From contig NC_050473.1 in assembly GCF_013373865.1 (NCBI RefSeq), positions 10,055,710 through 10,119,709 of the forward strand: DNA of 64,000 nucleotides, given 5' to 3'. Shown one piece after another: positions 34,356 through 48,800 of this stretch. The DNA is from Monomorium pharaonis. Lineage: Eukaryota; Arthropoda; Insecta; Hymenoptera; Formicidae. The first letter of the stretch is position 1. Each line of letters begins with the position of its first letter. The notes under the pieces are model-generated. The model was not told where the DNA came from. It saw only the letters and a program-made list of their open reading frames with translations, and made no database searches. The translations under genes were made by a program, and so were the position numbers.

Positions 34356-37300
34356 TATACTGTCGCTATTTCTGCATTTAGAATAGTCATTGTACAAAGT
34401 TAGCCAGGGACTTGAAGTCGAGAATTAAATTTGATCTTCCCCAAAGGAGGAGAGAGAATGGAAGAACAAATATTTTAAATACGATTGACCAATCGCGATT
34501 TTTATCTTAATCCAAAGACCGATGCTAACCGAACAACTGCACCGCCGGCCGTGCGGTGAAAGCGCGCGATCCTTTGACAACGCATTTACAATTCTTATTC
34601 GTGTACTCTTGTCATCGGCTCACGCAGTACCGATCACTCGTGTGCAGTTTTATTTCTTTGCTCTTTTTCTCTTTGCCTACGGCAGCGCAGAATCGGCTGA
34701 ACGAGAAACGGCGGCGGAAGGCAAACTTTCCTGAAATTCTCGCGCGGTACCGATCGCGCGATCGGCAGACACAGGCGCGGGATTAGCATTGAATGCAATA
34801 ACTTATCAAAGCTTTGGAAACACGACGCGGCCAAGCCGTTCGATGCATCTTGATTAATAACGGGGAAGCTGTGCGGTGCTGCTACCTCCGTACGCCGTTT
34901 CCATGTACGATAAATTACGACGCGGGAACAGAAACCATAGGGGGAAGCCCTGCCTCCGAGGAAAATCGCGTTTTGAGTTGTTGGAGTTGTCGTTCCAGCA
35001 GACCCGATTAAATGCAAATCTGCACCTTGCACGCGACGTGCTTTTTCTCCCATTAAATCTCCGAGTACGTTACGCGGATTGCTCTACAATCACCACGTAC
35101 GACGCTTTAATAGTGCGTTTAAAAAATTAACTCGAGTCACGAAACCCAGGAGACAAGAATTACATAATTGATTATTCTCATTTCTCTCTTTAAAAGTTTT
35201 ACGGTCGGAGGAGAAAAATTGAAATTGCATACTTTCTAATAAACGAAACAAAGAAAAACGAGCTGCCCCCACATTTTTCCCCAGCAATCGGCTTCCATTT
35301 CAATTTAATAAAATGAAATCGAGGATACAACCGTGGGAGTTTCGCTACGCTATTTCGCGGCTCTATCTCCGAAATGTAATCTCTATCCCGCGAGCCGCAG
35401 CTCGCTTTAGATCCGCCGACTGGCGTGTCCGCCAGCGTTTGCAGTAAAACGTTCGCAATTAATAGCGGACGGTTTAACGGGGCCGCTAACAAAGTACCGG
35501 TGCGCGTTAGCGAGCACTTTGCTCGGCTGGTGAAAAGTCGGGATCGCAGTCGGCCGACCGACGGTGGTGGTGGGCAGGTCGCAGGAGCGGCCCAGGTTGC
35601 TCCGCGAGCCTACGTGCGTGCCGTGCCGCGTACGTCGTCCGGGGCTCTCGCAATTATATTACGCTCGTGTGCGCGTGCACACGCGAAACTATCGGAGCTG
35701 TGCGAATACCGCGAGAAAAATCCCCCCCCCCCCCGAGAGGAATACGACGGGAGAGAGAGGGGAGAGAATCGCGTCTAATTGTGGCCGCACGCGACTTCTC
35801 TCTGACAAACGGCCGAATTAAGCGGAATAAAGAGCGGATTCGCGATTCTCAGGCTCGGACACGTGAATAATTCTGCCTCTCTTCCTCTTTCTCATCCTCC
35901 CCTTTTTCCCCCCTTAGCATATAGAGCTGCACAATCCGTCTGCGTGTGCGTTCGAGTCGACGATTTCACAGACGATGACGCCACGTCGTCGGCATCGTGG
36001 GCTCACTATACGTAAGGTAATTGGTAATTAACGTACATACATAACGTAATAAGCCCAAGGCGCAATTCGCAATTGTAAATAATAGCCGATGCTGACGCAG
36101 ACGGGCACGGGGAACGAGGGGCAGGGCACGGGGACCGATATCGCGAACCTATGCCGTTTGATGTCTCGAATCGACGCTCGTTGGAAATATAAAGGATATT
36201 GCGAGATTTCAGATCTTATATATGAAACACATTTCTGTTCTATTTATTTTACATTCGTATTAGCTTATTAATTCAATGGAAACGCAACTTTTTGTTAATA
36301 ACATTTTGCTGCTTTATTTTGATGTTATTATAAAACATTGATTTCATATGCCGTTATTGAATGCGAAATGTAAAATATGCAGACCGAAACGTATTTTGTA
36401 TTTTCAAATAAACAGGAGACAGTGCGGTATTACAAAACTAAATGTATTTTGTATCTCGGTAAATATTCATCAAGTATTATAAAGTTTTACTGAACACGTC
36501 GCCGTGGGTGGGATGTATCCAAAAATTCGCCACAAGTGAATCCTCGGAGTTTCAGGGAAGCCTCTGGAGGAACCTGTCTCCATTTAGACTTGAAAAATTG
36601 CCAATCGCACCTTCACGTCCACGAAAACACGAGAAAAATAAGGCGCTCCAGCGGGACGGGTTGAGAGTCGCGCATCAATTTCACGAACGATATCCGAGTC
36701 CGTTCGTCCCTCTCGCGCGAGAATGGAACATTACGATCCATAAAGCGTCACGAACGACGACGTCTACGCGTGATCCTTCCGTACGATAAACCTTCCCAGC
36801 AGCCCGTTGATTCCCTCTCCTCCTGCCGTCTGAAATGGCCAATATCCGAGAGTAGAATCGAAACGTGGGCTCCTTTTCCCCCGTCGATCGCGGCTCCAAT
36901 GATCGGAATAAATACACGGCAATCGGTCCGGTTGCTTATCGTCTAACTAACAATTTGGTGCGTGGCATAGGAACAACGAACGACTATACCTGTACCCTCG
37001 CCTTAGGAAGATCGAGATTACTCCTTCGGAAATTCACTCGAACGTGTTCCAATCGGGCGATATAGCCGTGTCGGAGAACGGACGTCGTTCTACCGTAAGG
37101 CTAAACCAAGCGAACGGAACTTCTTGGCGATCCACATACATAAGAATCACGCGAACCACGGTGTACAATCAGGAACGAAGTGGGCGACGACAAGGAAACG
37201 TTACAAGCGCTAAATTTTATCAAGGATGACGTTTAATAATAAAAATATCTTGTTAGCCTTATCTAATTTAATAAAAAATTTCTACATTTATAATAATAAG

Positions 37301-38107
37301 GAGGTTGATATAATAATAAAAATGTTGCGTCGAATATCTTGGACAACGATTTAATCTCCGAATTAGTTCTCATCAAGTGAATAATATTTTAAATATTTGT
37401 TTCTTTTCCCGATGGTGAAAAGTAGTATTTCGTGCACGCGAACCACGCAAGAACGCGTAGGACTGTAGATGACGTTCCCATAAAGATTGGCAAGCTACGA
37501 AGCTGCTCGCGGAGAACTAGTTTGCGAATTTTTTTTCGCGGACTGTTATGTTTGCATTGCTAGAATGCCGACACGCATAGCGAGGATCCACGCGATCGGT
37601 AGCGACGGGAGAACCGGATTGGACGATGGATAGGATTAAGGCGCAAATTCGAAGAAAGCTTAGCGACTGGCGACGACGATTACTCTCCAACCAGCAATCC
37701 TTATAAAAAAAATTACTATTGAACTTGCAAAAAAAAACTTGGAAATTATTGGAAAATTATTCGAATTCATTATTAATGCCAATTCATCTTAGCAGAACGT
37801 ACTGAAATCAAACGAATTCTTTTTTTTTTTAAGACGAATTTAAATTTCAATTTATTCTCTGATCGCTCGCTTTGTCATGCCAAAATTATCCGCAGATCGA
37901 ACTGGAATCTATTTATAATGTCCTTTTACCATTTCTAAAAATAAGTTATAAAGCATCGTGCGCGACTTCTCCTCTTTTCTCCTGTCTGAATGCATTCGAC
38001 AAATATAAAACTGAACGTTTCTCGAAATCGGAGGATTGCGTGCGGTTATGCGTTTCGTGTGTGTGCCGACCGGTTCGCGCTAACATGTGAACATCAGCGA
38101 TTATGCG
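34356..38107. other. Non-coding stretch
   Basis: No gene is supported. A GC-rich block at about 35330-35870 with a poly-C run (35722-35734) looks like a CpG island or promoter but has no associated exon. The frame at 36945-37230 is open for about 95 codons (SEIHSNVFQSGDIAVSENGR within it) with a possible donor at 37093, but no domain or acceptor was found. Confidence 0.35.
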
Positions 38108-38109
38108 TA

Positions 38110-38930
38110 GGATAAACTCAGATAAGATAGCCATAGTTTCTTTAAATGCAAAAAACATACCTTTTATTTTTATTATTTTTAATATAGTTTGGTATATCAT
38201 TTCACTGAAACTTTGAGTATGTAAAATTATCGACATTAAAGAGAAAATACTTCATAAAAATTTTTTATTATCAAAATATTGAAACATGGACATTGGCCAT
38301 CTTTTACAACTTTTAAGGAAAAGATGGCCATAGTATTATAGAACAGTTGGCTATACATTTTTTATGTACTTAACATTTATAGAATAATTAAAAAATGTAT
38401 AACTTTACATTTTATTTAGTTTTATTGCCACATATTATCACATATTTAATTTTATTTTTAAACATTTTTAATATTAAATGTTCACACAACTTCATTCTCG
38501 TTTTTCTTTTTAATAAAATATGCACATAAACACTTACCCCGAAATGTCATGGGCTATTTTGCCCAAACTGTGAGAGAAAGACAATCATAGTATTCATTTA
38601 TAAAACAGAAAGGGAAATAAAAATATAATTACACGTTACAATTTACATACTTTTGTTACGTGGGTAAGGTTAATTGCGACAGCGCAACTGTAATTTATTT
38701 AACATTGTGACCATTTTTTATGAACACGTGAAAAACTTTACAGGCAGTCAGAAGTAAAAACATGATATGACATCCACAATATCGTTATTTCGAATAGTAT
38801 ACGCACATAAACTACAGTCAATATTTATTATCTTTGAAAATAATTACGAGAACAGATTATTTATCAATTATTTGAGAAATTATAGCCATTGGCCATCTTT
38901 TCCGTATGGCCATCATACCTTAACTTACCC
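38110..38930. mobile_element. TA-flanked non-autonomous DNA transposon, 821 bp
   Basis: The left end after TA (38108-38109) reads GGATAAACTCAGATAAGATA followed by GCCATA. The right end, inverted, before TA (38931-38932) reads GGGTAAGTTAAGGTATGATG followed by GCCATA. The two agree at about three quarters of positions. The inside is AT-rich and repeats the motif GGCCATCTTTT, including a hairpin at about 38291-38328 with 12-base arms. A TA target site and GGGTAAGT-type ends suggest a Tc1/mariner-like miniature element. No transposase frame is present. Confidence 0.5.
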
Positions 38931-38932
38931 TA

Positions 38933-41900
38933 ATGCACAACAGAGTAAACGCTCCTGATTTTTTTTCCTTTTAATACGTAATGAAATCTTATCTTTAGAC
39001 TTTAAGAGAATCCGTTTGTATTTGCTCGGAAAATTAATTAGGACTTTGTTAGCCGAGATGTTTCGACAAAAAATTGCGGAGAAGGACTGAATTAAGGGTA
39101 TTAACTCAGTTTTTGTTAATAAAGGATTCCCCTCATTTCCTTAGAGACGAGCGCAAGAACTGGAGAACGTGAAACTATTCTGTATGTCAATTGCGCGTCG
39201 GAATGAAACCATCGCGCGGATAATCGATCGAAATAGCAGGCTTGTATGTTTCGCCATTCGATACGCGCCAGCCTATAAATTGCCTTAATTCGCCTGCGAC
39301 TCGATACAATATCTCGAACGCGAATTTCCGGATAGATTCGCGCATCCTCGGCGCCTCCTTCGACGAATGATATCCGCCGCGTAACATCTCCCCGGATGGG
39401 TTCTGAGAGAAGGAGAAAGAAAGAGAGAGAAAGAGAAAGAATAATCGTGCGCAATTACAGTACGCGCGCGGCGGCGATCGCGTCGATAATCATTCGGAGA
39501 TGAGATCGCCCGGCAAGATGCATCGCAAACTCGGCGGCGTACGAGGAATATTTTATTCGGACCGCGAGCCGTGTAATTATTTTCGCGCAAGGAGAGAGAG
39601 AGAGAGAGTATCCCGCATCTCGATGCCCTCTACCGATGCAGCTTCGCGTTCCGCGGTTAAACCACCGCGTGGACAAATTGAATGCTTCCCGATGAGCGAG
39701 CCGATGGCTATGGGTCATTTTACAATGACATTTTATCCGAGATCTTTTTCTCTCTCTTTCTCTCTCTCTCTCCTGACCACTTAAAAATTGAAAGCAATTT
39801 TGTGGGACGCGGTTATCGCGGTATTTCTTGGAAACGCTCGATATACCTTCGAAGCACAATTCAGCTAATTCTCGGGTTTCAATAAAGCGTTAAATTGAAT
39901 CTGTAGGATTTGTAGGAAAATTCGTCAGCAATTAATTTAGATTGATATACTCCGTTGACCACGTATCGTTTGCATGATCTTTAAATAGCTTCCGGTCTGC
40001 AAGTTAATTCAGTGTAAGAGAATGTCATGCATGGTAACGATATCGTATGTGAAGACTTTGCGGCTCTGACGTGGACGGAAGTCAGCTCATTCGGTGTCGG
40101 TAAATACCTTTGACAAGTCATTCGGAGATGAGACCACCGTATTACGCGCCACTTCCGCAAGTGCCATTTCAAAATGAATTCAACTGAGATGCGCGATAAT
40201 CACCACCACAAATCGATTAGTTTACCTCTTGTTGTTTAAGAAATTGTTGAAATTTATCTGTCTTTTCAGATTGTACCTTATATTTTTTATTGTTTATAAT
40301 TTATTACAATTTAGGACGCCCATTGGACAACTTCTTGCAACTGCTAAAAAGGTTTACTGCTAAAGGGCTTACAATAAATTAATTTAATTGTTATTGACGA
40401 AAGATTAAATATTGCAATAGGTACCTGAAATGTCAAACTACAGTTTTCAACATATACAAATCAATAACAAGGGAAATATAATGGCATTCAAATAGCGTGC
40501 GCATTCGGCAACTCTATCCTAATCCCTCGAATTAATCGGCGCGTTGGACGCGGATGAGCGTCAGCCCGCCGCTTCCGTCCGAAGTTGCGCCGTCACGGGG
40601 CAGATTCGAGGCGATAATCAGCCGCGCTCATCACATCCCCGACTTCCGCGTCTTCGCCGCGGCAGCCGGCGATCGGATCTCCCGGCGATCTTCTTCGCGA
40701 TTTAACGGGCTCTCGCGCGGATCCATTCAAGTCAATCGTCTCGCTGCCATCGATCTTCTCGCCGTGCCCGGGACCGCGGGCAAAGCCGCGCGAGTATAAC
40801 GGTCGGCGCGGCCGCGAACGAACGATGGCGACCGCGGGCTTGGTGAAGCTGCACTCTTCCCGGCGGGAGCGCAATTAAATGATCGATTTATGGATCCCGC
40901 CAATCGTTACACACCGGATATCTGCCCGGGCCCGGGCTCGTTAATGATGTAGGAACGAAGGTATTGGGATCGTCGCGTGCTTACGCTGCGCCTGGCCGTT
41001 CGCGCCCGCGAGACAGAACGAGAAAGAGAGAGAGAGAGAGAGAAGATATTAGATACCCTCTTACGCCGCTTAGGTACGTACTCATGCGATACGCATAGCT
41101 CGCGGAACGGGCACCAGCTGTGCGTTTATTAACGACCACCACTGCGCCGCGTCACGTCCGAGGATGTGCACGCGGACACGCGAAAACGCGTGAACGTGTC
41201 CATTGTGCGCCACCAGCGGCTGCTCTGCCCTTCATAGACGTGAGAGCGAAACCTTCATTCGCGGTATACCGGACTATCCCGCAGCCGTTGCATACTATAA
41301 AGATCCGAAGACCGGTTTGCACCTGCTAGATAGTCCGAAGCGGATTTTCAGCTGTAGAATTTATCATGGACATGAATTCGAATTATCCCGTTGGTTTTTG
41401 CCCAAAAACCCGACTTGGTAACACCAGCGTACCTAAATCAAATTTAAAAAGCTCGCTTGCCGACGCCAGGGGTCACAGTTTAATGAAGAGCCAACGACAG
41501 GAGGATATATTGCGAGTCCAGGTGATAATTAATTTCAAGATTTATTTACGTGAGCAATATGACGAATTATTCTTGCCTAGACAGATAAAGTTAGGCAAAT
41601 AAAACGTACGAAGTACAGCGGGACAAATCACGAGAATTAATTAATAGTATTAATGTTCGCATGTAGCCGTACAAATAGTAATATTCCATTTACATGTCGG
41701 AATTAATTATTATTTAGATTTGACCGTATGGAGTTTGATCGTATTTACCAATTTCCTGATCGGCGGCCGCGGGAAGTTGGAATTAACCAAGTTGCTAGAA
41801 CGTGAGCGTGATTTGCATATATAACTTCGTTTTACGGCCGCTCGCGTTCGCGGCCCACAGCGTTTCGCGACCATTGTCGACGAACGTGTTGCCGATTCGC

Positions 41901-42363
41901 AACGCTCATGCGTGCGCTCGGTAAATGAGACCGATATTCTGGTTCACCAGCACACGCGTACGCGCGCCCGTCTATCGATAGGTGTGCGTTGGGTGTCTAC
42001 CGATTCGTAGCGCGCGTCTTACGCCGTGAAAACCGGATTCGGATCCGATACTTGAACGGGCTCGGTTAATGAGAAACCCCCTTTTACAAGATGTCTTCTC
42101 CACGGTGCAAGTTGCTCCGGGAATCCGCCAGGCTCCTACCAGGAACATAATTCACGAAAAGAGGATCGCCGCTTATTAGCCGCGGGCTCGGAACATCTTA
42201 CGAATCGCTTTGGTTATATTTCGAGCGCGAGTATAAAGTAGCCTATTAGCAGAGCGTTCTTATAATTTTAAACGTAGTATTTTTAAGTATATAAAATGTG
42301 TCATTCCACTCGAAGATATTCTCTACAACATAGTACTTTATTCGTCTCGAAACCATCTTAACA
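38933..42363. other. Non-coding stretch with small repeats
   Basis: No gene is firmly supported. Short (GA)/(TC) tracts occur at about 39418-39440, 39591-39608, 39750-39773 and 41022-41043. A GC-rich block spans 40530-40870. A frame at 41203-41421 reads like ordinary protein (GIPDYPAAVAYYKDPKTGLH) but has no known match and no clear splice sites. Minus-strand frames at 39116-39454 draw a signal-peptide-like start from a TC tract. Confidence 0.35.
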
Positions 42364-42843
42364 CACTGAGAGAAAAATGTCAAAGTATTGAGAAGCAAAT
42401 ATTTCTTGTGACGTTTTCTTTGATATTTATTTGTTATAAAAAAATTTATTTGTAAAAACAAAATATACATTTAGGTAAAATATTCTGTGACGTATACTTC
42501 TGAAATATATTTCTGTAAAATATACCTTATTTAAAGAGATAACATTCAGTGTGCGTAAAAATAAATAATTTATTTACTAGAAATAAAACATTTAATTCGC
42601 CCTATTTAAATAAATCATTTATTAGAGAAAAACAATTACAATTTTTTTATGGGAAATATTGTATATTTTACTCCAAAAATTTTATTTCTAAGAAATAAGC
42701 CAATTAATAAGAAAAATAAGATGCGTTTTCTAGAAATATATATTTTGTTTTTACAAATATACTTTTTTTGTAACAAATAAGTATCGAAGAAGACGTTATA
42801 AGAAATATTTGGTTCTCAAAACTTCGATATTTTTCTCTTAGTG
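42364..42843. mobile_element. MITE with long terminal inverted repeats, 480 bp
   Basis: The left arm starts CACTGAGAGAAAAATGTCAA and the inverted right arm starts CACTAAGAGAAAAATATCGA. They stay similar for about 108 bases, sharing CAAATATTTCTT and TTGTAAAAACAAAATATA. The centre is AT-rich without coding capacity. No clear target duplication is visible. It is the largest of four elements here with this type of end. Confidence 0.75.
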
Positions 42844-45800
42844 CAAAACAAGTAAAATTTAAGTAATCAATCAATAATTTTTGACAATATTTTTTTAATT
42901 ACAAAAATGAATCTATTTATTTATATCAGTTTTTGCTACATTTTTCATATAAATGTAATCAATATAAATTTTATTATATAATTTTATAAAAACATTTATT
43001 TACACACGAACAGGTATTTATTTTGCATTAATCTCTCGGATACCACAGATGACAAAAGGTATCCGATTCGATACCTAAACGAATAACTCCGTATTATTAA
43101 TTCGTTTCTCTCGTTTTTTAAATTCTAGGACAAAGAATAATTCCTGCTACAAATGATATTTAACATTATATTTAAATCTCCATAAATTCTGTGCGTACCG
43201 CGTTCACATTTAAATACACATTTTATTTCATAGTGCTAAATACATCCAGAAAGATTTAGCAACAATTGTCGAGTGCACGATTGGTCTTGCGATACCGTCT
43301 CCCGTGATAAAGTCGTCGTCACGTCATGCCGCGTGACACGCAGTTTCCTCGAGCGTACGTAGGTACATGTGAAGGGAAATAGTCTAACCGCGATCACGAC
43401 CCACCTTTCCATTTTCTTTAAAGGCACCGTTGAACGCCGGCACGAACGGCAAACCAGTTTCAAACGCATATGCACCACCATTCGTACAATACGTGTCTCC
43501 CAATATGCATTTCGCCGGCACTTGCGCGACCGTGGAAACAATATTGTTGAACATTCCAGATTTGTGGAATCAGTTCGGTGAAAAAGAAAGTTACACGCGA
43601 ACGAATAATTTGTTTAATTAAAAAAGATATTTAAAAATATTATTGAGACGAAAGAGAAAGAGAAAAGTTTTTTGATTCCTTTAAATTAATTAGCAATATT
43701 CTGTATAAATTTTTATTAGACATTGTACTAGTTATAGTTAATTAAAAAACTATTTTATTTTAAAGCATTTAATTATATCAAATAAAAGATATATGCGATA
43801 CGATGTAATACAATGAAAGCTCGGTTCTTTTTTATAGTCAGAATCACTTTAATCGAGATTTATTATCCTCGGATTATCCTTTTTTGTAATCATTGTCCTT
43901 AAATGAATTCAAGCTCCCGCATCTGCCAATCGGACAGCTGTTAAGACCCAGTCCAATTGTTCCTCGCAATTCTCGCGGAATTACGCGTCTGACCTGAATT
44001 CGCGATTTACGCTTAAATCATAATGAAACTCGTCGTAATGAGACGCCGCGATGCGATAAACCGCCATCGTGGCACCGAGATATAACGGATTACCTACGTC
44101 ATGATTCAAAATGTCTCACAAAAAAAAACTTATTGAACAAATTATCGAGAAATTATAATGCGAAAATGTACGTGGAAAGGGAAAAACCTTTTTCGTTACA
44201 ATCTATTTCTAATCCTCTCTTTCTCTCTGTCTCTCTTGCCGCAAACTAATACATAATATTTTGTCAAACAATATACTAGCAAAAATGATAAAAATTGTAA
44301 CAAATTTGACCGAAAAAGATATTTCAAAAATTGATTATGCCGAGACGAAGATCAATGGATAGGCAAGTCACCGCGGAACGCATATTTTCGATCCGACATA
44401 TCTCCGATTAAAAAAAAAAAAATACAAAAATAAGCCTAATATTTTCTCGCAATTTCGCAGCGTGCGTAATCGTCCTTGAGAAGCGGGAGTCTCGAAGTTA
44501 CGAGGATCCGTTGGCGAATTTGTTTTGCGGCGAGGGTCCCGTGGAGCCTCCGCGAGCTCGGCGATTAAGCGCAATTACGCTTCCTCCGGCTATCTCCCGG
44601 CCGGCGCAGCGTTTTCGTCGTCGGCGAGAGGATACGGCACGGAGTAACCGCGAGTTTATGGCCTCGTTCGTCCGGTGCGAATCCACCGGCGCGGCGGGAT
44701 CCGGCGGCATAAAGCGATGGCTCCGCGCACGATGGAGATCTCTTCTCTTTTTCTCGTTTATCCCCCGCTTTCTCGGCGGCGGCGGCGGACGGAAGCATCC
44801 GTCCGGCGGGCGTCTCGCGGGAGAGGGAGAGAAAGAGGAGAGAAGGTTCGCCTCGTCGATTCCCGTTTTGCGAACAAAATCTCTCTCACGCGGGAATCGC
44901 CCGACGATATCGCCGCGATAATCCATGCCGGATGAGATCTTCGCGAGCCGGCTGTTTTGCCGGTAACGGGAAGCGCTTGACGGCGAGAGACAAAAGCGGA
45001 GACATATACCCGCGCCCCTTCCCCCGGTCGCCATCTGAATTGGTCGCGCTCGAACGCGCGAACAATGGCCCGAGGGCCGTCCCTTTTTCCTCGCGACCAC
45101 TACCGCAGCATATTTTTCACTTAAACCGATCGATCGATAGCCGATCGTTAGAGCCTCGTGAAGACCGTTCTACGCGGAGATTCAATCGTCACGTATCTTT
45201 CGCACCTCCGAGAGAAACGAATGGAGCGTAAAATGCACTGCTCTAAATTGCACGTGAAGTCTGGAAAATAGTTATAAATTGGAAAATAGTATAAATAAAC
45301 AAATCAAGTTTCGCGACGAGATCTACTGCACTCGACACAGCGTGGAAAGATGTTACGCAAAGCTGATTTTTTTTTTTAAGTGTCAGGTATTGTAAAAAAG
45401 AAATTGGACCGCCATCAGCGATATTATTTTTAATTATAAAAATGGAATTCCTCGACTAAGATTCCATCCTTTTCACACCGGCATAGGAAGACAGTTTTGC
45501 TGAAGTGTCTAAAAAGTTAGTTGGATTCAAATCTGAAAATAATTACGTGGGACGTTCAAGCACGATGAGGAATTCTGCAAAGAGCTTAGCTTCATTCCAG
45601 CAAGCAATTTGACATAATTTTAATAGTCTAACAAAATCATTCTCAGATCTATTTTTAGATGTTTTAGCCTTCTTGCCCGTGCAACGTTGCAAAACAGCAG
45701 AAAAAGTCCTTCAAAGATCTCGAAAACTCTCTCGAAGATCCTTGTTCTTGCGGCGCTGCTGCTTCAAATTATATTGGTACAATAGGCGGGCGAGCCCTTC

Positions 45801-48800
45801 CTACCGAAACGAGCGTCACGCCCGGCAATTCCGTTCGCAAAAGTGAGAACCGCAAATTTTCCCGCGGATTGACCTCAAAAACCACGGATTGAACGGCACT
45901 CTCCGTATCGAGCGCGACGGTCTTTCGCGGTCGTAAAAGTCCACTCGTCGTGCGGCGAGCGTGCGAGCGGTTACCGATTCGCCGCGGCTTGCAGATCGCG
46001 TGGACGGGACCCGCGACCGTAACTTCGACGGGTCTTTCATGGCGAAAAGAGCCGGGATCAACGACATCCTCCTCTCAAGGGTGTCAGCTGCGTGACGCAA
46101 ACCTCACCGGCACATGGCTCTTCGAACGATACCTCGATTCCTTGTCCAATCCCGTCTTAATCGTAAAACGAATGAAACGGGCCTCTAATTAGTTCCGACC
46201 GGATCTAAAAATAACGCGATAATTCATATATTCGTCTTTGCCTCATCTGTCCTAAGGCAAGATCGACTTTGCCCGCGGTTAACAACTAGAATTCGTCATT
46301 GTTAACGCACAATGTGCATTACAATGTCGCTCACAAGTGTGCGAGGTTACTTGTTGGGTAAAAGTTTGAGAGACCTTCGCGGACCTACACGTGAGTCACT
46401 CTCGGTTCAGTGCCACCTACATCGCGCGCCGTCGAAGATAACGCGCCGCGACTCTTTCGCGAGGCGTGTGCGCTGTTCATCCTCTGATTTGAGGCCCAAA
46501 GATGAAAGCCACGCATTACACGCGATGATCTCTCGACAAGATAAGAGATGCATCCCATTCTTTAGAGCGTCATACATCCCCTCATGATGTATGCGTTTCG
46601 CCGGTGGGTGTCCAAGAGTGCTCTCCACGGTAATACGCCCTGCCAACGGAAGACAGTCAGAACTCGAGGCTATCGTGGAAGATTGCAGTCTTTATTAGCC
46701 GCGGAATAACCGACATTTTGCGAGTCTCCTTTTTTCGAGACCCGGCCGACCGACCGGACAAAGCAGATAGAAGTCCCGCGGCAATCCTACGGTTGCTCCC
46801 AAGCAACAGCGTGGAATCCACAAAAAAATTGCGCAAATAACTCCACTTGCCTTTGTTACTCTCGGAGTCTATGCCTTTTTCGACTAATTTTAGATTTCCA
46901 TTAGCTTATGGTACACGTCTACTAAACGTAATAATTGATCCGAAAATTACCTGTCGCGATTATACACGGGACACACATTTGTCCAATTCGTTGGAATTCT
47001 ATATTCGTCAATTTATATTACAAAAGCTCGAGCGGCCGGAGATAATAATGGAGAAATGCATTCCACGAGAAATGGCATCCTAATTAAATTACGCAAGCGC
47101 GCGTTTAGAGGTGGGAATCGAGCACGGCGAATATTTCGCGTATTATGCGGAATGTTAAATCGAGCCGACGTTTGTTAAATTACCGCGAGTAAGCGTATTT
47201 CGTTTTGCAATTTGCCCTAATGGGACACTTTAATTCGACGAATCAGAGATTCGTACGTGCTGACAATTTTAATCCCGTGTTTTCTATTCTAATCAATTTT
47301 ACGATTAAATTTAAGTCAAAGGGGCAGCACACACAAATCAATACTGCTCCCTTCGGTGGCAAGGGCACCGTGAGATATATTGTCTAAACAACAATGCGAT
47401 TGTTATCGACATTCAATATACCAAACGCAATTGCATCGAGTCAATAGGATATCATCGCGCATCGCCGACTAAACCGTTCCCCCGCGCTTTGAAACGGCGG
47501 TGCATGACGCGTGCTCTCGTTTCTACACACAAGGACTGTACTCCCGACGTATCCAATTCTAAATTAAAGTTCTCCGAACGGGTCAGCAACTTCTTTTTTT
47601 TCTTTCTTTTAATTGCGAAAATTGATAAAAGCGCACGGATTGTTTGCGCTTCCGTAGAGGGCGGTTATATTTACAGCGCGGCGGACTCTCCCACGCGAAC
47701 CCTCCGGGACGAGTCCGACTCGGCGGAACGACGGCGACGGGCTCTCTCGATATCGATAAAATGATAATTCCGCCGTTCGCCGACCGGAAGGCAACGGCAC
47801 ACCGTGAGAGAAGGAGACTCACGAGACCTCGCCGCGGTTCTCTTTTCGAGAGGGCAACACTTGAGGAAACGGTATACGTAGCCGAAGGATAACAGCTCAC
47901 TCCCACCGTCGCCGTCGCCGCCGCCGCCGCGAAAAAGAGAAACCGAGGAAGGAAATAAGGATCGGGCACAGGAGGCCGCAGAAACTGAATCTGCCTACCG
48001 TTCTCTCATTGGATCCCGCCTCGACCGCGAACCGCATCGTCGGTAACCCGCAAACGCCCGCAAAAAGGGCTTGCGCGCGCCCGCGGACGAGCAGAATCGC
48101 CATTAAGTCCTCGGCGAGAAACTTCATTATGCAAACGCACGGTTTCTATCCTTCGACTCTGTTCCCTCCACTTATCCGAAAAAAAAAAGAGAGAGAAAGA
48201 AGGGGGTCTCCCTTAATTCGATATCACATAACGATGAGTCTGCAGAAAGTCTTACTGTTGGAATTGTTTAATTCCAACTTTCTTAATCGTTTTTTTTTTT
48301 ATCTATGTGAGTTAAGCAGCAACGGATAATTCTGCTGGAAAATTAAATGTGTTGGCAACGGCTTTTTAAATCTAATTAATTAACAAGGGAAAAAATTATA
48401 CTTCGGTACTATATGTCAAAAAATTGTGTCTGAATTAAAATTATAATTTTGGATCTCTCTTTATTTTAATTAGACTCTTGAAAAATTGCTGCAGAAAATT
48501 GTAACGCGATCAACGTCAAAGTGCACGCGCTAAATTAAACGTGTACAGAATTAGCGTACGTGACCATAGATCTATTAAATTGCATATCTCGAAGAGAAAG
48601 AATCCTGCTAGAAGAGATAGAGACTCGCATTATCCCTTTGCATTGTATTCAGTCACAACGATCGAAATCGCGCGGCCGACCTCTCCACAAATTACTTCGT
48701 GCAGCCGGAAGGCGTATTAGATTATGATAATGCGGCCCTCTCAATTTCGAATCGGGCAACTGTTAAATCACCGCGCGAGGAAACGAAATTCTAATTTATA

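Noticed and set aside
36945..37230. A 95-codon stop-to-stop plus-strand frame with fairly natural composition
   Set aside because: No acceptor, no domain and no match that I recognise.
44498..45100. A 200-codon minus-strand frame, the longest after the BEL polyprotein
   Set aside because: It lies in a CpG-rich block where frames on both strands are open together. It is Arg/Ser/Pro-rich with no domain and no splice context, so it is a compositional artefact.
48258..48277. A perfect 8-bp hairpin, TTGGAATT with a 4-base loop, possibly extendable
   Set aside because: The stem is too short for a pre-miRNA and it matches no known insect miRNA that I recall.
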